In this document: one piece after another, positions 37,003 to 48,236 of the stretch
How positions within the stretch are numbered: position 1 is the stretch's first letter
How the letters are laid out: every line of letters starts with the position of its first letter
Source of the DNA: Varroa destructor
Taxonomy: Eukaryota; Arthropoda; Arachnida; Mesostigmata; Varroidae
Assembly: GCF_002443255.2 (NCBI RefSeq)
Contig: NW_019211456.1
Coordinates: 28,889,341 to 28,953,340, forward strand
Direction of reading: 5' to 3'
Length of the DNA stretch: 64,000 nucleotides
Translations under genes and position numbers: made by a program
Notes under the pieces: model-generated
Databases searched by the model: none
What the model was told of the DNA's origin: nothing
What the model saw: only the letters and a program-made list of their open reading frames with translations

Positions 37003-37948
37003 AAGGTAGGATGGCCTTGTGAGGGTCTACCGATCAGATTATACGGATTCACTATCCGCCATGTCGTTTGGATGAGTTGCGATTTTCAGCCAAGCCAGCT
37101 TCTTTAGCTGCTGCTCATGGCATAGCAGCCTCCGACCACAATAATAGAAACAAAGAAAGAACATGTCCCATTGATTATATAAAAAGGCTGTATGATACAG
37201 TTTAGGCCGTTCAAAACAAGCTCTAGACGTCTATCGCAATCGGAATAGTGAACAGTGCCTACCTTCACAAAGGAACTTCTAATTTCCATATCGAGAAAAT
37301 GTCCAGTTAAAACCTTATATCCAAGATACAGGCCACGCTGTCGGTAACTGTTTAGAAACATAAATCAGTAGAGCCAAAGTTTTCCTAGGAAAACGAGCAA
37401 CATATGATAAACGAGTACACAAAATGCATAGACGGTGATCGCATGTTGTCGGCAACTCAGTACGCTAGGTAAACGGAACTGTTATTGGTGACCCTTTTTC
37501 GCGTTTCGATTGACAGGCTCTAGATGCAGGCGCTTACCTCGAAACCACAGAGTTTCCTCTTTGAAAGTTTTATGCGATGTACCTCATCAATTGATTGTAC
37601 TAGCATGTAATCGATAAGGGTAGATCAAGTGATGTTGATGATGATAAGTACCAGCCAGCAATTTGCGATGTATGTGCGATGGGGACTCACTCTCATGGAA
37701 CCTACAGCAGCGACCATCGAAAGACCACTTTCTGTGCTTGACATGGCGACGAAGAAGCCACAGATTGGCCGATTTAGACCACATTGTCGGAGATTCGCTC
37801 TGGTTCTGCTGCTTCCACGGTTTTTCTTTTTCATGTGATTAATACTTAACGCCCAACCTAACGTCTAATGCTGTAGTCGGTCGACTAACTCTCTTGTCTC
37901 TACTGCTGAATAGATAGTTTCTGCACGATCCTTCCTGGTATTCTTCAC

Positions 37949-38470
37949 TCAATGTCGTTTGCTTTCTAATAACATTAGCTTTATTTTTCGAGTCGGGGAA
38001 GTCTTCTTGGCTCGGCTTCGAAACTTAGAACAAAACTCCGCCCAGACATGGGAGGAACTGCTATAACTACTGCTTGGCAGGTTGTCTGTCGGTCCCAAGA
38101 TCGTCTCCATCCTACATGGGGATATGTCTCTCACTCTTGAGGATTTCGTGTCCTGAGAAAACTTCTGGGGCCTATCTTCACGCACTTGCAAACCTCCCTA
38201 AAATCCTCCATTAGCTGTCGATTCCTTGGGGCGGTCAACGCATTGTCCTCTTGGCTTCAAATCATTGGCGGCATTTATTTTCTATTCTCCCGTTTTCGGT
38301 TAATGTTTAGCGAACACATAGATTCGATTGCCAGTTGATGAACTGGACTTAAAAACGGAAGCAAATAAATCATCCTCGGTCGACACCAATGCATTGACCT
38401 GTTCCCTTTAGTATCCTCTTTCGCACAAACCAATGGTACTAGTATTCCAGGATGCTCTTGTCTCAGAATA
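37949..38470 (-). pseudogene. Decayed coding region, possibly from a LINE-type retrotransposon
   Basis: One minus-strand frame stays protein-like for about 165 codons from near 38440 down to 37949, with only three in-frame stops (near 38300, 38283 and 38206). Upstream the sense continues in another frame (E-H-P-G-I-L-V-P-L, near 38440-38465). The block E-D-D-L-F-A-S-V-F-K-S (about 38355-38385) resembles the L-N-x-F-F-A-S-V-F-T segment between endonuclease and reverse transcriptase in many non-LTR retrotransposons, and the P-L motif upstream fits that order. I see no Y/F-A-D-D reverse transcriptase motif, so the assignment is weak. The last 80 codons (38191-37949) are fully open and Ser/Lys-rich. 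Confidence 0.25.
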
Positions 38471-38925
38471 GATGATTATCTGGCCTTCAAAGTGCTACTG
38501 TCAAAAGATCTAAATTACGAAGTTAACTGAATTCCAATGTTGAATTGACGCTCAAAACATCGTTTTACGCCAAATGCTTTTAAATGCAAAGACAGATGTT
38601 AAGCTGATCTCTCGTTCTATTAAGATGAAAAGCTGTACTTGACAAAGTAATGCAGTCTGTCTAAATTAAAAGAAGGGAACGTACTTTTGATAGCGATACA
38701 ACACATTCAGTTTGTTCTACGATGCGAAGTAAATATAGCACAGTTAAGGTTCTCTTGCCATTTCATCTCATTTACGTACAAACATATGAACACCTCCAGG
38801 ACAATGAGAGGGCCGGGGGAACTGGGGCAAATGGAGAACAGCGAGTGGCTGCCTTGCAGATAGACGACTGAGCAGCTTCAGCAAGGTTGGTGTCCGGAGA
38901 AAAGTGCGGAAAGGTTCGCAGTAGT

Positions 38926-39147
38926 ATGGTGAGGCGCAGGGAAAAGGGGGTGGGCGAGACCGTACAGCGGAAGCAACAGAAGAGCTTTCGGGAACAGGAA
39001 CCGGGCGGTCGGTCGGTCGGTCGGTCGGTCGGTCGGTCGGTCGGTCGGTCGGTCGGTCGGTGGGTGGGTGGGTCAGTCAGTGATTGCTTCAGCCGGAGAC
39101 CCGGCCGAGAAGCGTCTGAGGAGCGCTGTGTAGAAACGGGTCGGTAG
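38926..39147 (+). CDS. Candidate open frame spanning the GGTC array, possible leader or first exon
   Basis: The ATG at 38926 has A at -3 and G at +4 and opens 73 codons to TAG at 39145. The GGTC array inside is read as a Gly-Arg-Ser-Val repeat because three tetranucleotides equal four codons. Flanks of the array are basic (R-R-R-E-K) and Cys/Arg/Glu-rich. The frame lies in a GC-rich island with a pyrimidine-tract acceptor (CTTCTTTCAG, exon from 39232) downstream, so it may be an upstream open frame in a leader or a first exon. It may also be meaningless, as in-frame passage through any 4-base repeat is easy. Confidence 0.2.
   Translation: MVRRREKGVGETVQRKQQKSFREQEPGGRSVGRSVGRSVGRSVGRWVGGSVSDCFSRRPGREASEERCVETGR
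39007..39061. repeat. (GGTC)13.5 tetranucleotide microsatellite
   Basis: Thirteen and a half perfect GGTC units, followed by three GGTG units and then GTCA/GTCAG variants to about 39080. The perfect core suggests recent expansion and length polymorphism. Confidence 0.95.
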
Positions 39148-39231
39148 CAACATGTCGCGACAACGGAGGATAGAACGAGCAGGACGGAACTGTTCCGGAA
39201 ATGCTAACTGAGTCGTTCCTTCTTCTTTCAG

Positions 39232-39639
39232 TCGTGCCTTGCACAGCAGAGTTAGAGAAGAAAGCCGACCGCGCCACTGGACCATAGCCTATATCCGGGA
39301 GGATGCCTTCAGGCCATCGTGATCGCAGCGGAATTGCTTAGCTTGGCCCGACAACAACAACAACAACATCGACAATAATCATAATAATAACAGCAGTAGC
39401 AACAGGAACAACAGCAGCAACACCAAAAACCACAACAGCAGCAACCACAGTAACAACAGCAGAGCAACAACAACAACAATAGCAGCAGCAACAACGATAA
39501 CAACAGTAGCAATAACAACAACAACAGCAGAAACCACAACAAGTATAATGATAATAACAATAACAATAAATTTGGTACCTCTAGTCGCCGACAGACCATT
39601 TAAAATCGGCTTACTTTTCAACGAGGACCATTTTAGCTG
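39232..39639 (+). CDS. Candidate exon region with CAA/AAC/CAG-rich block
   Basis: After an excellent acceptor (CCTTCTTCTTTCAG/) at 39231, one frame gives R-A-L-H-S-R-V-R-E-E and closes at 39312. A second acceptor (GCCTTCAG near 39311) leads into A-I-V-I-A-A-E-L-L-S-L-A-R followed by polyglutamine and an early TAA. A third frame, open from 39322 to 39639, reads the repeat block as Asn/Ser-rich then Thr-rich and ends F-N-E-D-H-F-S. Asn/Gln-rich runs are common in arthropod regulatory proteins, but the block could be a non-coding trinucleotide repeat in a leader. The frame cannot be settled by eye. Confidence 0.22.
39350..39570. repeat. CAA/CAG/AAT trinucleotide-rich tract
   Basis: About 220 bases made almost only of CAA, CAG and AAT-type triplets, interrupted by single substitutions. 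The long Leu-rich and Val-rich frames on the minus strand here are antisense readings of the same repeat. Confidence 0.9.
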
Positions 39640-39849
39640 AAAGTAGTATTCTTTATATTTTGTTTGCTAGATTGCTTGCCTTAATGATTGAAGCTTAAGT
39701 AATTTTTTTATTGACGTATCCAGCGACACGTGCATTCGAAGTGGACACTCAAAGGACGAACAAACTGCCCTAAAAGTACAACCTGGTTGCGCTAAGCCTA
39801 TAAGGGGCAAACGAGTGTACCATCTATCCTTAGAATTTCGGTAATAAAA

Positions 39850-42800
39850 AAAAAAACAAAATACAGAACCTTGACCAAGAACTCAATTACGCTTGTCGAG
39901 AAGATACAAAGTTTCTTTTACGGCCCGAGTACTGTTAATGTGCACGTAACGTAGTCTTACGGGATTATTGCCGACTATAAATGTATGGAGTCGCGTCAGA
40001 GCGATAATACAGTCGTGGAAAGGAGATGCGAGCTTTCTGAGAAGTTTCGTAAGCGGTCCGGTACATTCGCTTCGGTATAGAGTAGTCGAATTTTATTTTT
40101 TCACTGTTTTTATTTAATTTATTGATAAACGACTACACAATCGGAGAGAGACCAAAATGCCAACTTCACGTATCTACATATAATTTAAATGCAAATGTAA
40201 GGAAACGCAATACTTGCGTGAATTTAGGGCCTAATTACTACTTTTGTGACTGTTCCCCCTGGCTAACGTTTATTACTAGCAGGTATAAAGACAAATTAAA
40301 AAACCGCATTCATAATTTCGATCGAAGTTTCATAATAAACGATCCGAATTGAATTGGCATTTTTTTTTTGGTGAAAACACGAATATTTGCTACCAACAGC
40401 GCTAAGTTTATAATTAGCAATAAAAAGCAAACTGGCATTGCATGTCACCTATACAAAAAGAAAGATCTTCATCGATTCTTCTATAATCTTCTGTGAATCA
40501 CTACCTTATTGGCAAGGCTTCAAAGTTGGCATGATGCAAAACAGTTAGAACATAACTAATGACCTCTCATCCGCGTCGCTATCGAGTCCAACCTATACGC
40601 TTCCCAGACGGCTTCAATGCTACCTGCTAAATCTATCGGAAGGAATGCCACTCAACCTCGTACATTCGGTGTCTTTGTTGTACGCAATCAGGATAACAAT
40701 CACGACAACAAAGTAGTCGCCTTGGCCGTAACATTGAACGGCATTCTGGCAGGCCTTCTCAAGGATTGCTGACAGCAAGAAAAAGCCCCTTTTTATCGGA
40801 CTTCCTAACTGTCTTTGATAATAGGGGTCAAGCATATAAAGAGCATCGATGTTATATTGTTGTTCGATCGAAAACTGGTTCGAATTCAGTCAGAAAAACT
40901 TATAAATTAGTTCGCTCTCTGTAATCAAGCAACTATTTATTTTGACTCTATTTATTATATCATCGTACCTTATCCATCTTGTGAGTTGTGTCCTAAGTCT
41001 CTCTCATACGTTTCCTTTCGACCCATGAAAAATTCGGTTTTATTTTATTGATGCGATAATATTTACGTATAAATACAATTTCTCTTCTCAGCTTGCGCCC
41101 ACTCTAACCTGTTTGTTTATGGATTCATGTGTGTGGCACAATTGTTGCTATCGTTTTTGTTGTTGTCATCCTCTGGTGTGAAGTTTTTGCAGTACCGTGT
41201 TTTTTGCCTTAGCGTGTTGGGCCTCGCTAGCTTTTCTAGTTGTTGAGAGCTAGCAAAGATGCATTACAGCCCCGATCGTCCAAGCCATTTCTTCCCTTTC
41301 GTCGCATACCCTCTACTGTCTTTGCGAAGGCGCGACACAAAGCTTTTGAGAATGCGAGAAAAAAGATTGGTGGAACAAATGCCGAAGCTGGGGCCAGTTA
41401 AACAGTAACCTTAACTGAGCCTCGGCTCAAAACGAGCTGCTCATACTTTCCCTCTAGGTCCAATCCCTCTCAGGCTTCAGCCTGGCGCCAGGGAAAGTAT
41501 GCCGCCTACGAAACTGCCGTAGAGACCAGGGCAGATAACCCAGGAGCTTTATAGAATTCTGGCTCTATGTAACTTGTACCTAGATGGCTCTGAACATTCG
41601 TATAGAATACGGAAATATTCTGTCATCGTCAACTGGCTCCCACTACACGGAACCATGGTATCGTACTCGAGAGAATATTTTACTTTCGTCGAAGGTTTAT
41701 ATCAGTAGCTTTATAGAACTTAACTGGTCTACAATGTTGGTTTCGTAAAATAGCCGACGTGTGGGGTGATGCTTCTGTAAAATATGTAGTCAAGACTTGG
41801 AATCTTCCGCTACCAATGAAGCTGATAACAAAACGTTGTCAGTGAAGGATTAAAAGATGACCGTAGAGCGGCTGGTCTGCTAATGTGCTCAATGTCCTAA
41901 CCAACGGAAGCGCTGGTTTTGCCCCATAAAAGATGCCCTACCCATCAAAAGTGATTTCTTTCTAAAAGGCTTCTGTTCTCGCCTATATTTCGAGCAGAAG
42001 AAACAGGTTGTCGAAGAGAAAATCTCGAGAAAATTAGCATCGTCGTGGGAGGGATCGAGGCATGCAAACACTAATATGTAGAATGTTTACCTTTTAGCGA
42101 TATTTCTACCCGGTTACTATATCGTATCAGCAAGTATTGATGACCCGAAAGATGGATCATCACGTTTGTAGCTGTCGGTAATACCATTGGAATAGCGTCA
42201 GCAGTATTACTAAGGGTTGTTAACGCTTCTGTACATGCTCCAGTGAACAGATTTTTCCAGGAAGTAGCCAGGAAATAGTTAAAGTCAGATTTATCGATAA
42301 CATATATACTGATTACCAGAGTTTTTTTATATATTCTGGAAATATATTAGATATAGAATAAATGAAGCCCTATTTTAGACAAGAAAAAGAATAACCTTAT
42401 AACTTGCATTGGTTGCATAAACATTAATGATGAATGGCTCGATTTGTTTTTCAGATATATGATTTATTTTTAAGAGTCTGAACTTCTTGGGTACACGCAT
42501 CTGTTTAACTTACCTAAAATAATCATAGCATAGGAGCACTGCGCCGTTCGCTTGGGGCCTAAGGCTGGCCAAAAACCTGAAAGCCTAGCAAAGTAGAAAA
42601 GAACAGCTGCTAAAGTTATTACCGGTGTAAAATAATCGCACCTATCGAATGTGGCAGATCAACCTTCCATTTCACGCTTAGTAGGCGTTTAAAGGATATA
42701 GTACATATAGTTTTTTACCTGCGCGAGCTTAGCTAATATTATGATATATACATACATTCTATAATTGGATTCTACAGGAGCTAATGTTGACAGGTTTGTA

Positions 42801-42950
42801 GACACATCCTGTAGTCACTAGCTCGTGAGTATCAGTAATCATTTCCTATCAAAATCATTCTTCACAACAAAATATAATACGTCTTCATGCTAACTTCGTG
42901 TCTTCAGCGCGAAGCAACATCACTTACGTCTAAACGTTCAAAGCATCGTT
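39850..42950. other. No supported gene
   Basis: Three short frames (40122-40352 +, 40620-40835 -, 41889-42071 -) without domains. The hairpin at 41442-41501 is listed separately. Mostly AT-rich. Confidence 0.45.
41442..41501. ncRNA. Stem-loop with nested terminal hairpin
   Basis: CATACTTTCCCT (41442-41453) pairs perfectly with AGGGAAAGTATG (41490-41501). Inside, CAGGC-TTCA-GCCTG (41471-41484) forms a second stem. The 60-nt size, base-paired outer stem and small closing loop are within range for a small structured RNA or microRNA precursor, but the internal bulge is asymmetric and I do not recognise a known microRNA. Another short hairpin, TGAGCC-TC-GGCTCA, lies about 15 bases upstream. A DNA cruciform or transposon relic is the alternative. 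Confidence 0.3.
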
Positions 42951-43217
42951 TTTGTGCTCACTACTATCCACTGTAAGTCGTTCAAATCAAAAGCTCCCTG
43001 ACATCGCTCTTACGTTTTTCTTTAGTGTTTTTTCGGCCATTCCGTACGCCCAGCCGAATTACTTATCCTTTTCTCTTAAACATATATTCCTATTGAAATA
43101 TATACCGGCAAGCAGAAACGCTGCCTCGTTTTACAGTATGTTTCTTAATAAAAAGAGACAATACCATAAATACTTATCTAAGCGAGTATGCGACAGAATG
43201 CGCAGGTTTTTTAAGGT

Positions 43218-43529
43218 ATGATCCAGCCATGTCCGGCATATACGGTTCGTCCCAATAGATCTAATGTGGCAAAATTTAAAAGAAATGATTGTGGGTGGGC
43301 GGGTAACAGTGCGTTGATTGCGCTCATTGTGTTCTTCATGGTGCAAATAGCCACGGTCACGGTCACAGCCACGCACGAGCGGCACCTCGATCTTGCGTGT
43401 CACTTACCCTTGTTTGAGGCACGCTGTTGCCGTGCACAACAAATTCTTTCCACCGTATTACCATTAACATCTCAGCCAAGTTTATCCCATCTTATTGGAG
43501 CATATCAGCAGATAATTGTTCGAAAGTGA
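43218..43529 (+). CDS. Candidate 103-codon open frame with one membrane segment
   Basis: The ATG at 43218 follows an in-frame TAA by one codon and opens 103 codons. Residues about 32-51 (A-L-I-A-L-I-V-F-F-M-V-Q-I-A) form a plausible membrane helix, preceded by basic residues and followed by a mixed Cys-containing segment. The island is GC-richer than the left flank. No known family. The antisense strand is open too (43131-43403), so this is tentative. Confidence 0.2.
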   Translation: MIQPCPAYTVRPNRSNVAKFKRNDCGWAGNSALIALIVFFMVQIATVTVTATHERHLDLACHLPLFEARCCRAQQILSTVLPLTSQPSLSHLIGAYQQIIVRK

Positions 43530-43736
43530 GACATGGCTCCGCTGATTATAGAGTGCGGGACATACCTCGGCCTTTGGTACATTTATCTCTTTTCTGTTGT
43601 ACTATGCAGATCGTTCACCGACTCTAATACAGCATCAGCTACCCGGCTAAGCTAATGAATAAGATGTAATGCACAGTAATCAGGGTGGCGTTTCGCATAC
43701 AGCGACTTGACGCTCGTCCAGGCAGTGAGGAACTAC

Positions 43737-43984
43737 CTGAAGTACGGTATGGCCACTGACGGGGAATAAAAGGACGACGAAGAATGTTTTGTCGAGAGGC
43801 ACGCGCGCTGTAGCAACATGGTCATCATCGGTAGAGTCCACGCTTGAGGCCAGACATCGCGAACGTGATGCACAGCACTGTGCTGGGGTGATGGGGTGTT
43901 TCTCCCGACGAGATGACGAATGCACTCAGGCGTAAAACGTAGGCAAAGGCAGAGGAAAGAAATAAGTGGTAAAGTCGCCACCAT
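43737..43984 (-). CDS. Candidate exon, signal-peptide-like start and CAG/GTAGTT donor
   Basis: A minus-strand ATG at 43984 begins M-V-A-T-L-P-L-I-S-F-L-C-L-C-L, a hydrophobic run like a signal peptide. The frame then stays open with His/Ser/Arg-rich sequence to TTCAG/GTAGTT at 43737, a reasonable 5' splice site. An overlapping frame on the same strand (43680-43925) is also open, so the reading frame is not certain. If real, it is the 5' coding exon of a secreted or membrane protein transcribed leftward. No family is recognised. Confidence 0.2.
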
Positions 43985-44179
43985 CAGCAATAGCTATCGT
44001 CGCTCATCCAGGAGGGCCTTGGGCTGTCAGAAAGGAAGAAGAAATAGGAAATAGAAAGGTAAGATACATATTTCTGTGTATGTGTATGTGCTTCTGTTTG
44101 AGAAGGCCTCAAACAGAAATCACAATTATCGTGTATATGACTGGACTTTCACTCTTCACATATTGCCCCTCTATTTGAT

Positions 44180-46630
44180 TTAGCTAAGATTCCCTGTCAA
44201 CAAAACATCAGCACACACAGATTTGTCAACTATGACATTTTTACCTATCGTAGGAATATGGCTCATGTGTCAGGTGATTGAAAACAAGAATATTGTGTTA
44301 CGTTATGAATATCTACTCAGTGTCTGACCAAATTTCTCATACGTATTCTGAGTAGAAGAAAACGTACTGTCTAATATATACTTGAACATTTTTACCCTTC
44401 TAGTATTTAATTTGACGGTGCTTTGCACACAACAGAGCCATATTTTTCATCAACGTGACTACGTATCGCTCCTTTTGGTTACATGCTTTGTCAGGGCGTA
44501 TATATATAAACACTTTGCGAATACCATAAATATAGGACTGACGAAGTGATCATACCGTGAGACGCGTCACTCATAGGCTAATTCTTCACAGATTTATTAT
44601 CATCATTGAGTATTCCTTATGTTTGTTAAATCGCCAACATATCTGACTGTATTTTTCAGCCGTCTGCACTAAAGTGCTTTCGCTCAAAGTTTGCTCTAGG
44701 TTGCGCTCAAACGTCGTATGCTTCTCTTGTGCTACTCGTGTCCAATTTATTTTCTCTTAATTTTCTGTCCGGTTCTCTATTCTCTTTATTTCATTGCGTC
44801 AGCTTGCCAGAGCTCCTTAGAGCTGCTTGTAGAATACCGGCTTTTCTAGGATTCTTTGTTCTTCGTCTCCCACGGGACATACTTGCATGTGGCCTTTTGT
44901 CCGTTCGGTCTCGCTTCGTCTGAGTCTCGCCGCTCGTGACAAGATCTAGCTTGCTCGCCTCTTGTTGTCATCATTGGTCGTTGTGTAGCCTGAAAGAGTT
45001 TTGGCCAACATTTACTCTAACCCTTTCGCTATACAAGCTACCAAATACCTCTGGATACACAGCTTCACGACTGCTACAGCAGTAAGCATAAGAACTAGAA
45101 TTTAGCAACTTCAGTGGCATCGGGCATTAGTAGCAATGACAGCCGCATGCGCAGAAACAGAGGAAAGAAGTGAAGTGGTCTGCCTCGATTTGTACAGGTA
45201 TTTCTGTGCGTGTGCAGACTAATACAACGAGAAAGGTGCTTGCTCGTCTGGCGACATTTTTTCGCTTCGCTTCTACGTTGACCCTATTCCAGGGGTGCCA
45301 GTCGCTGTTCCTCATGTAGTTGGACTGTTCCAGAAAGCGGAAAAAAGATTATAAGGTTGGGTGAAACGAGAGATGCTTGGTGCGAGGAGTTGTCTATGTC
45401 AAATCAGCACAGGCAGTAGCAGCAGCCGCAGTGGTCTCATGCGACGAAGGATCGTTGTTTCTGTTTCTTTAATCCAGACGGCAGTAGGCGGAAGTGTGGG
45501 TATGACCCGCCAAGCGACTGCTGTGTTTTGTCTACTGTCTGCAATGCTGCTGATTTTTCAGAAAAGGAAAGAACCTAATTCCAAAGAATTATAAGCAAAG
45601 ACAGGTACTAGTTGCTAGCGAGTTGATGCTGTTGCAGAAGTGATACGAAATACGTCAAGCTATTTCGAACGTAAACTTATTACAGCTTAACTTTATGGAT
45701 ATTGCCACAAATCAGGACGTGACACATTTACAGGAAATAACAGCTTTAATAAGACCGTTATCATCTATAACGCGTCATTGTTATTGTCAGCATTTGTTAC
45801 ATTAACGGTAGAGCCAGTATCCCCTTCTTTCATCGTTCTTTTTTCTATGCCCTTACCAACACTCGTCTGCTATGGCGTGTCAGCCAAATCAAAAACCTGA
45901 GACGCATTTACTACCATCTGAATCGAAATTTTGCTAGCAAAAACCCTGCCAGGCATTCTTTTAGCTGGAATGCGTCGTTTCGTTCTTGTATGTTCCCATC
46001 CGGCTTCAGTCTTTGTCCTCACTCACACCCCTTTATCGCCGAGATACGTCCGAGATGTTCATGTTTAAGCATGCGACTCTGTTTACAATCTTAAGAAAAG
46101 CTAATGGTAGACCCAGGAAACAATGGGGCAAGAAAAGGAAAAGGAAAAGGCTGAGCCGGCCGTGGCCAAAACAGCCGCGTGGGACGAGTCGTAGAAGACG
46201 TTCCGTATAGAGAGTTTGGTGGGGATGAAATTAGAAGACAACGGGTTTGACCGGTCGGTTGCTAAGGCGCTCGATTCTTTCATAAGCTTTCACGTTGAAC
46301 ATCTGAACACTCACGTTCGTTTCTGAGTCAGCTCGTCCATCGGTCCGTCTATCTCTCGCTGCCTCTTACTTCGACAAGTTTGATGAGTTCTCTGTCCGTG
46401 TGCATAAAGCCGCAGAACACTCCAAGTGAACTTGACTCCCAGCATATCTAACAAGCGGCTTGTTTTCTCTGTTTTCCTGCACATCTAAAGTCATTCTCGC
46501 TGTTCGTAGCCTCTGCTGTGGCTCCACCCTGCTCCACATCTTCGTATCCGGACCTAAGCAGAGCGAAGAAGCGTAAAATTGCATATTTTCGGCATATATT
46601 ACCTTCATCGTCAAGTCGAATGGACGTTTA
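44180..46630. other. No supported gene
   Basis: Scattered 60-82 codon frames on both strands (44729-46614) with mutual overlap and no domains. A short AAGGAAAAGG purine repeat is at 46132-46150. AT-rich left part, more mixed right part. Confidence 0.4.
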
Positions 46631-46638
46631 ACCCTTGG

Positions 46639-46993
46639 TATAAAAGGCTCCAGACAAACTGGCGATCCTGCGACTGCACAAACGGTAGCTGTAGCACCAT
46701 ACTGTTGAGAAACTGCAGGCTTGATGAGTGATAGCAGCCGTCTGACAGCCGGACCGCCAGCGATAGTTAACCTTCTTTTAGCCAGTCAGTCGGGTGATGG
46801 TGGTCATAACAGGGGTGTGAAAAGGCTGGGCGGAGCGTGCCGTTCTAGCAGACAGCGGGCTCACGTTAGACAATAACCGGAACGGTGCTATAATCTAGGA
46901 ACGAAGCAGCAAAACAGTGCGTAATAGACGATGACTACTCAACTGGCAGTGATTACGAATCAGGAGCAGCAGAAGCAACCATTGCAGGAATAG
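46639..46993 (+). promoter_or_regulatory. Possible core promoter with TATAAAAGG and short leader frame
   Basis: TATAAAAGG at 46639-46647 is an exact TATA-box consensus in a GC-richer patch. About 290 bases downstream, an ATG at 46931 with A at -3 opens a 20-codon frame (M-T-T-Q-L-A-V...) ending in TAG at 46991. A start of transcription near 46670 would make this a leader with a short upstream frame. No initiator motif is clear, and similar TATA strings occur elsewhere in the window, so this is only a candidate. Confidence 0.2.
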
Positions 46994-48236
46994 CATGCGA
47001 CACAATAGGTAAACTCGGCAAACTGAATCATGACCATGGTTTAACAGACGAACATGGAGAATTGCTGAGTACGATGGTTTTATAGGATGTACACTACATG
47101 CGTAGATTGATTTGTCCCAACCGACTAATAATGTAGAAGAATCAAGAGTAATTGAATGGGCCCGTTATAGCGACTTTGTATGATTTGATTTTAGCTTTAA
47201 ATAGTCGTTACAGATAAAAAAAAATATTCGCACGGCGTTTATATCTAGCGCTGACAGTGAGGACCATAACATAACTTATTATGTTCAGTAAATGCAATTA
47301 GATAAGGGAGAGAGATTTTAGCTGGTTAAACCCTAATTGAAAAGTATTCGTCTCGCATAGCACATACAGTAAGGTTTAATATTTACTTAGTTCACAATAT
47401 TCCAATCTTGATTCAATTGAGCACGGCGGTTAACTAAGCAAAGAAACGTTTAGCGGTCGAGTTAGATTGTGATTCATCTAAATATTCGCAAAACTTCATT
47501 GGAAACACCTACAGACGTTAACTAAAGGTAATTGGTATCAATACAAACAGGTATCACGCGGAACGTCCTTGTGGTCAGTCGACTACCATTACAAATACTA
47601 ATATCAACTTTAACCTTAATTATATGACTATTTCTGCCGACGGGGTTAATCTGTCGTTTAGCTGACGTCAATAGCGAATACTGGATGACAACTGTAGACT
47701 TTCCCTTTGCCAAGGATAGACATTGACAAGCGGTGCTTTACGGCTAGGAGGAATAACCCGAGTTGAGGATAGTTAGTTGTATGTCCTTGTCTGTAAAAGT
47801 GGAGTTAACCCTTAGCAGTGGGCGACCAGCGTCGTTCCTGGCCAGACTTGGCCTTTGTGAAAAGCAAACTGATAGTTAAGGCTAGTGACACCAAGGGCAA
47901 ATACGAGGCACAAAGGGGAGGACTAAGGGGCATCGACTAAGTGGTCTAGCTTTTTCGTTTTCTTTTCCTGTAGCTCTACAGAAAAGGCAGAATCCAGCGT
48001 TTAGGACCAAAGCTGGGGGCGAGGCGAAGGAACTGAAGAGAAGTCGTTCGCTGTCTTTTCCTTTCCCGCCTCGTTTACGAGGCTCTACAGATAACCGCTG
48101 TGGCTACTATAGGATACGCCCTCCTCCCACGTATAGGCCGTCCACAAGGGTCAGTTCGGCAGATCCGTTGGCTCCTTAGCCCTACCGACGAATCAAGGAG
48201 AATCAGTAGTAGGAGTAATAGTGGTAGTAGTGGGCC

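Noticed and set aside
39007..39061. Possible CRISPR-like array
   Set aside because: The unit is a 4-base microsatellite with no spacers, and the DNA is eukaryotic.
39309..39621. Leu-rich and Val-rich minus-strand frames that look like membrane proteins
   Set aside because: They are antisense readings of the CAA/CAG trinucleotide tract.
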